From Melioribacter sp. (GTDB taxonomy: Bacteria; Bacteroidota; Ignavibacteria; Ignavibacteriales; Melioribacteraceae), in contig JAENZU010000008.1 of the NCBI GenBank assembly GCA_016841125.1, positions 1 through 19,374 of the forward strand: 19,374 nt of DNA, written 5' to 3'. The notes beneath the pieces are model-generated. The model had not been told where the DNA came from, made no database searches, and saw nothing but the letters and a program-made list of their open reading frames with translations. Numbering within the stretch: position 1 is the stretch's first letter; every line of letters begins with the position of its first letter. The position numbers were made by a program, and so were the translations under genes. Shown piece after piece: positions 15,786 through 19,374 of the stretch.

Positions 15786-16463
15786 TTAAGCCTCCTGTGC
15801 ATTTACTGTTGGCGATTTTGGCTTAAGATATTTTTCGCGAAGCGTTTCACGTTCTTTATTTTTTTTCTTAGCAATATATGCATTAGAGAAACCCATCAGT
15901 AAGCCGAGAGTTAAAAATGCACCTGCCGGCAAAATCATAATTAGCCATGGTTCATAAAAATCGGGTAAAACTTGGAAACCCAATAAAGTTCGGGTTCCCA
16001 ATATCTCTCTGATTCCGCCAAGCACAAATAGTGCACCGAGAAATCCTGTTCCCATTCCAAGGGCGTCCAGCACCGATCTGCCGACTCCATTTTTTGATGA
16101 AAAAGCTTCCTGTCTTCCGAGTATCAAACAGTTTACAACAATCAACGGAATGTATGGTCCGAGTGATTTACTCAATTCAGGGAATTGCGCTTTCATCACT
16201 AAATCTACTAATGTAACGAATGTGGCAATGATCAAAATGTATGCTGCTATTCTAACCTGAGTCGGTATAAGTTTTCTAATAATTGAAATAATCAAGCTTG
16301 AGAATACCAGCACAAACGTAGTAGCCAGTGCCATTGCAATTCCATTAATTGCTGATACCGTTACCGCCAGTGTGGGACACATTCCCAAAACCTGTTTGAA
16401 GACCGGGTTTTGATCCCACAATCCTTTTACATATTCCTGCGATAAAGTTGCTTTCGTTTTCAC
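15786..16463 (-). CDS. rnfE: Electron transport complex subunit RnfE
   Basis: RnfE is the NqrD-like membrane partner of RnfA. At 225 residues it is of normal length, with an N-terminal cytoplasmic stretch (KGLWDQNPVFKQVLG) leading into C29 of LGMCPTLAV, and a second conserved cysteine C112 in IVVNCLILGRQEAF. With the two RnfA cysteines these would ligate the membrane [2Fe-2S] cluster. The C-terminal tail is highly charged (KKKNKERETLREKYL) and longer than the minimal family core. The start is GTG: its last base and the adjacent bases form the rnfG TGA stop in a GTGA overlap, and an AAGGAGG sits six bases upstream, so this start is well supported. Confidence 0.95.
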   Translation of the reverse strand: MKTKATLSQEYVKGLWDQNPVFKQVLGMCPTLAVTVSAINGIAMALATTFVLVFSSLIISIIRKLIPTQVRIAAYILIIATFVTLVDLVMKAQFPELSKSLGPYIPLIVVNCLILGRQEAFSSKNGVGRSVLDALGMGTGFLGALFVLGGIREILGTRTLLGFQVLPDFYEPWLIMILPAGAFLTLGLLMGFSNAYIAKKKNKERETLREKYLKPKSPTVNAQEA

Positions 16464-17029
16464 AACTCACCTCCTTCTTCTTTCACCTTACGAAGTTTTT
16501 CCATTCCGGCATTTACAATTGCAATAACAGCTTTAGAAGATATTGTAGCACCGGTAATTGTCTGCACTTCATTAGTGGGTTTAGAAGTTGGTTCGACTTT
16601 AACGGGCAGAATTTTAGGAACCGAACTGAGATTAACAAACTTATTCAGAAAATCATCTTCGGTTACTTTGGTTCCAAGTCCGGGAGTTTCAACCTGTTCA
16701 AGAATTTGTAAACCGACAATTTCTTTTAAGTCATTTTTAACACCAACCATCAATCTGATCTTTCCCTGAAATCCGTTCCCTTCGAAAGGCAGCGCATATC
16801 CAATCGGGTTATTCTGATCATCAAAAACTTTGTATAATTCGAAATCAACAGTCTCAACTTTTTGTTGGTTTTTAGCTTCAGGCTGAACAGTGAAAACTGC
16901 TTTCTCGGTCGCTGCTTTACGATGTGCGGCAATCTTTGGTGCAGCCCATCCGCTTACTTCGGAGAGGAGTCCTCCCGAGATAATTCCAATTATTGACAAT
17001 GTAACTAACATGTGAATTACTATTTTCAT
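16460..17029 (-). CDS. rnfG: Electron transport complex subunit RnfG (covalent FMN)
   Basis: RnfG is the periplasm-facing flavoprotein subunit homologous to NqrC. The 189-residue protein has one N-terminal membrane helix (MLVTLSIIGIISGGLLSEV) and then the FMN-binding domain. The signature TGAT occurs at residues 159-162 (QTITGATISSKAV), with FMN expected to be esterified to T162. The conserved ETPGLGTKV (~114-121), which shapes the flavin site, is also present. Attachment needs the flavin transferase ApbE, which is not in this window. The gene overlaps rnfD by 4 bases (ATGA) and rnfE by 4 bases (GTGA), and GGAGG lies four bases before its ATG (17034-17038). Confidence 0.95.
   Translation of the reverse strand: MKIVIHMLVTLSIIGIISGGLLSEVSGWAAPKIAAHRKAATEKAVFTVQPEAKNQQKVETVDFELYKVFDDQNNPIGYALPFEGNGFQGKIRLMVGVKNDLKEIVGLQILEQVETPGLGTKVTEDDFLNKFVNLSSVPKILPVKVEPTSKPTNEVQTITGATISSKAVIAIVNAGMEKLRKVKEEGGEL
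16470..16476 (-). promoter_or_regulatory. Shine-Dalgarno that sets the GTG start of rnfE
   Basis: AAGGAGG on the minus strand lies six bases before the GTG and inside the last codons of rnfG. This full-strength site supports a non-ATG start that overlaps the preceding stop codon. Confidence 0.8.
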
Positions 17030-17991
17030 TTTGCCTCCCCGAAAATTTGAGGACGAGTATAACGATTAATCATCGGTACAAATGCATTCATAAATAATAT
17101 TGCATACATAACACCTTCAGGCAAACCGCCGAATAATCTTATGATCACCAGCACCAGTGAAATACCTAATCCAAATATCCACATTCCTTTTGCGGTAATA
17201 GGTGAACTGACCCAATCGGTAGCCATAAAAAATGTTCCGAATAAAAATCCGCCGGCAAGTAAATGGAAAAGAGGGTTCGGGTAAGCGACCGGATCGACCA
17301 GCCAAAATATTCCGCCGAAAACAATCACCCCGATTATCATAGCTAAAGGAATACGATAGTTAGCTACCCCGATTGCAATGAGAAAAATTCCGCCGAGCAG
17401 AACCGCAATTGATGAAGTTTCACCAAGTGATCCGCCGATATTACCTATAAACAATGAAGATAATTGGGTTACGACTGAATCAAATTTGAAAGCCGCCAGC
17501 GGAGTTGCAGAGGAAATGGTATCAACCGCAAAGTTCGGTTTTTCCCACGTTGTGATTGCTACAGGAAATGAAGCCTGCAAAAACGCTCTTCCGACCAATG
17601 CGGGATTAAAAATATTGTAACCTAATCCCCCAAAAATTTCTTTTCCCAAACCAATTGCTACTATTGATCCCAAAGCAGTAAACGCAAGATTAAAATTGGG
17701 AGGGAGAATCAAAGCTAAAAGTAAACCAGTTATTACTGCGCTTCCGTCTTTAATATTAATTTGCCTTTTCCTAATCGTCTTGATCAAAGCTTCGGTTCCG
17801 ACGGCAAAACCGATGCTAACGGCAATTATCAATAGTTGATAAAAACCGAAAAACACCACCGCAGAAATTGTCGGGGGCAGCAAAGCTATAATTACCATCC
17901 ACATAGCCTGCTTAGTAGACCACCTTGAATGAACGTGCGGCGAACTAGTAAGTTCTAATCTGTAAGTAGGATTTACTGTTGTAGTTGTCAT
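17026..17991 (-). CDS. rnfD: Electron transport complex subunit RnfD (covalent FMN, ion channel subunit)
   Basis: RnfD is the NqrB-like polytopic membrane subunit thought to form the ion path. The 321-residue protein has about nine or ten hydrophobic segments. Family marks are PHVHSRWSTKQAMW near the N-terminus, DGSAVITGLLLALILPP (~82-98), GGLGYNIFNPALVGRAF (~121-137), the flavin-attachment motif SATPL with T163, GSLGETSS (~187-194) and GTFFMATDWVSSP (~252-264). The sequence does not show whether H+ or Na+ is moved. It starts 27 bases after the rnfC stop with only a weak AGAGTAG-like ribosome site and overlaps rnfG by four bases. An N-terminal run of threonines (MTTTTVNPTY) precedes the family core and may be a loosely conserved start region. 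Confidence 0.95.
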   Translation of the reverse strand: MTTTTVNPTYRLELTSSPHVHSRWSTKQAMWMVIIALLPPTISAVVFFGFYQLLIIAVSIGFAVGTEALIKTIRKRQINIKDGSAVITGLLLALILPPNFNLAFTALGSIVAIGLGKEIFGGLGYNIFNPALVGRAFLQASFPVAITTWEKPNFAVDTISSATPLAAFKFDSVVTQLSSLFIGNIGGSLGETSSIAVLLGGIFLIAIGVANYRIPLAMIIGVIVFGGIFWLVDPVAYPNPLFHLLAGGFLFGTFFMATDWVSSPITAKGMWIFGLGISLVLVIIRLFGGLPEGVMYAILFMNAFVPMINRYTRPQIFGEAK

Positions 17992-18018
17992 TTCTACTCT
18001 ATATTCATTATCAGTTTA

Positions 18019-19356
18019 TTAAGCGGATTGTTTATCTCTTTGCATTTTCATCACACGCTGTTTTCCCAAGCGTATCCATTGAACTAAAGGAATATTTGCC
18101 GGACATGTATAAGTGCAAGTTCCGCATTCCATACAAACCGTTATGCCTAAATCTTCGGCCTCTTCAAATTTTTCTAATTGAGTAAAACGAGCTAATTTTG
18201 TCGGCACCAAATCGAGCGGGCATGCTTCCACACACATTCCGCAACGTAAACAGGGTGTTTCATCCTGTGCATTAATTTCTTCTTCGGTGAGAACTAAAAT
18301 TCCTGAAGTAGCTTTCATTACCGGAGCTGAAAAATCAAATTGAGCAACTCCCATCATTGGTCCGCCAACAATTACTTTTTTTGCTGTATCTTTCGGACCG
18401 CCGCAAAACTCCAAAACATCAGCCAGCGGTGTTCCAACACGAATAATTAAATTTTTCGGCTGATTTATTCCGAGTCCTGAAACTGTTACAGCAGCAGTTA
18501 ATAAAGGCTCACCTTTGACAACAGCATCATTTACAGCAATAGCAGTTCCGATATTTTGGATTACAACACCGACATCAAGCGGCAGTTTTCCGGGAGGCAC
18601 TTCCCTATTTGCAATTGCTTTGATAAGCATTTTTTCGGCGCCCTGCGGATATTTAGTCTTTACGGTTTCAACAATTATATCAGGTTCATCGGTAACCAGT
18701 TGTTTCATTTTTTCAATTGCTTCAGGTTTATTATCCTCAATCCCAATTGCACCTTTCTTAACACCCAAAGCTTTCATTATCAACTTCAAACCTTTAACTA
18801 CACTTTCACCGCGATCAAGCATAAAACGGTAATCGCGGGTTAAATAAGGTTCACATTCGGCACCGTTTAAGATAACGTAATCTATAGTTTTATCTTTGGG
18901 AGGAGTCAATTTTACGAAAGTCGGGAAAGCTGCACCACCCTGACCGACAATTCCTGCCAATCGCACACGGTCTCTAATTTCTTCGGCTGTTATGGTATCA
19001 AGATCGAGCGGTTCCAGCAATTCAAATTCGTTGCTCTCTGCTGAGTCGATTATGATTGCTTCTTTCGGGAATCCGCTTACGGTTGTACCTATCGTAATTT
19101 TAGTAACTTTACCCGAAACCGAACTGTGAATTGGAGCCGAAATAAAACCTTCCGGCTCGGCAACAACTTGACCTGCTTTAACTTCATCCCCTTTTTTAAC
19201 CAAAGGTTTTGCGGGTTTGCCGATATGTTGGGATACGGGCAGAATTATTTGTTTTGGATTCGGCATAATTTCAAATGCCATATTTTCAGTGAGTTCTTTA
19301 AATTCTTTGGGATGAACTCCCCCTCTAAAACTTTTTACGTGTTTGAAAAGACTCAT
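18019..19356 (-). CDS. rnfC: Electron transport complex subunit RnfC (NADH-interacting, 2 x [4Fe-4S])
   Basis: RnfC is the cytoplasmic subunit that exchanges electrons with NAD(H). The 445-residue protein opens with the RnfC N-terminal barrel-sandwich domain (FRGGVHPKEFKE). Next come the flavin/NADH-binding region homologous to NuoF (GIVGQGGAAFPTFVKL, ~135-150, and ILNGAECEPYLTRDYR, ~162-177), a SLBB-like segment (~295-335), and two ferredoxin motifs: C369/372/375/379 (CLRCGMCVEACP) and C408/411/414/418 (CMECGTCTYTCP). It lacks the long alanine/lysine-rich tail seen in gammaproteobacterial RnfC, as is normal for anaerobe-type proteins. It is the first gene of the cluster seen here. Only 18 bases lie upstream in the window, so its promoter, or a further upstream gene, is out of view. 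Confidence 0.95.
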   Translation of the reverse strand: MSLFKHVKSFRGGVHPKEFKELTENMAFEIMPNPKQIILPVSQHIGKPAKPLVKKGDEVKAGQVVAEPEGFISAPIHSSVSGKVTKITIGTTVSGFPKEAIIIDSAESNEFELLEPLDLDTITAEEIRDRVRLAGIVGQGGAAFPTFVKLTPPKDKTIDYVILNGAECEPYLTRDYRFMLDRGESVVKGLKLIMKALGVKKGAIGIEDNKPEAIEKMKQLVTDEPDIIVETVKTKYPQGAEKMLIKAIANREVPPGKLPLDVGVVIQNIGTAIAVNDAVVKGEPLLTAAVTVSGLGINQPKNLIIRVGTPLADVLEFCGGPKDTAKKVIVGGPMMGVAQFDFSAPVMKATSGILVLTEEEINAQDETPCLRCGMCVEACPLDLVPTKLARFTQLEKFEEAEDLGITVCMECGTCTYTCPANIPLVQWIRLGKQRVMKMQRDKQSA

Positions 19357-19374
19357 AATATTTTCTTCACTAAA

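Noticed and set aside
18515..18832. Open frame of 105 codons on the plus strand opposite rnfC
   Set aside because: Serine/threonine/isoleucine-rich translation is typical of the complement of a real gene; rnfC motifs run unbroken on the other strand.

Overview
The window is low-GC, densely coded DNA, most likely from the Bacteroidota/Chlorobiota/Ignavibacteriota group, and the style fits Ignavibacteria best. Two large exported proteins end in type IX secretion (T9SS) C-terminal sorting domains of the NYPNPFNPST...GIYFYQISAGD...KKMILLK kind. There is also a Reg_prop/Y_Y_Y/PAS histidine kinase, and the energy genes are anaerobe-type (Rnf, menaquinone). The taxonomy is inferred from these family styles, not from a marker gene.

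Layout. Left edge (1-1343): the 3' part of menE (+), cut by the window edge, meets a hot-dog thioesterase gene (-) tail to tail with an 11-base overlap. Positions 1441-2751 (+): an exported protein built almost entirely of MORN/YwqK-type repeats. Positions 2890-9530 (-): three exported-protein genes. These are a 1051-residue T9SS cargo with a domain nested inside a DUF11 domain, an unrecognised 321-residue exported protein, and a T9SS cargo with a complete M23 peptidase site. Positions 9593-13750 (-): a large membrane sensor kinase without a receiver domain. Positions 13829-19356 (-): a complete Rnf cluster in the order rnfC-D-G-E-A-B-rseC, tightly packed with 4-base overlaps. From rnfC down to the 321-residue gene everything lies on one strand with gaps of 93 bases or less, so read-through is possible. 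No gap exceeds 170 bases, and I see no tRNA, rRNA, CRISPR array or insertion sequence.

How the parts fit. MenE, and possibly the thioesterase, serve menaquinone synthesis. Rnf couples ferredoxin/NAD electron transfer to ion translocation, and RseC is its usual accessory protein. The kinase senses an unknown periplasmic signal and lies between the energy genes and the cell-surface genes. No cognate response regulator is in the window. I did not find a clearly new multi-gene system. The most unusual items are the nested-domain T9SS cargo, the degraded C-terminal Fe-S motifs of RnfB, and the colinear Rnf/kinase/secreted-protein arrangement.
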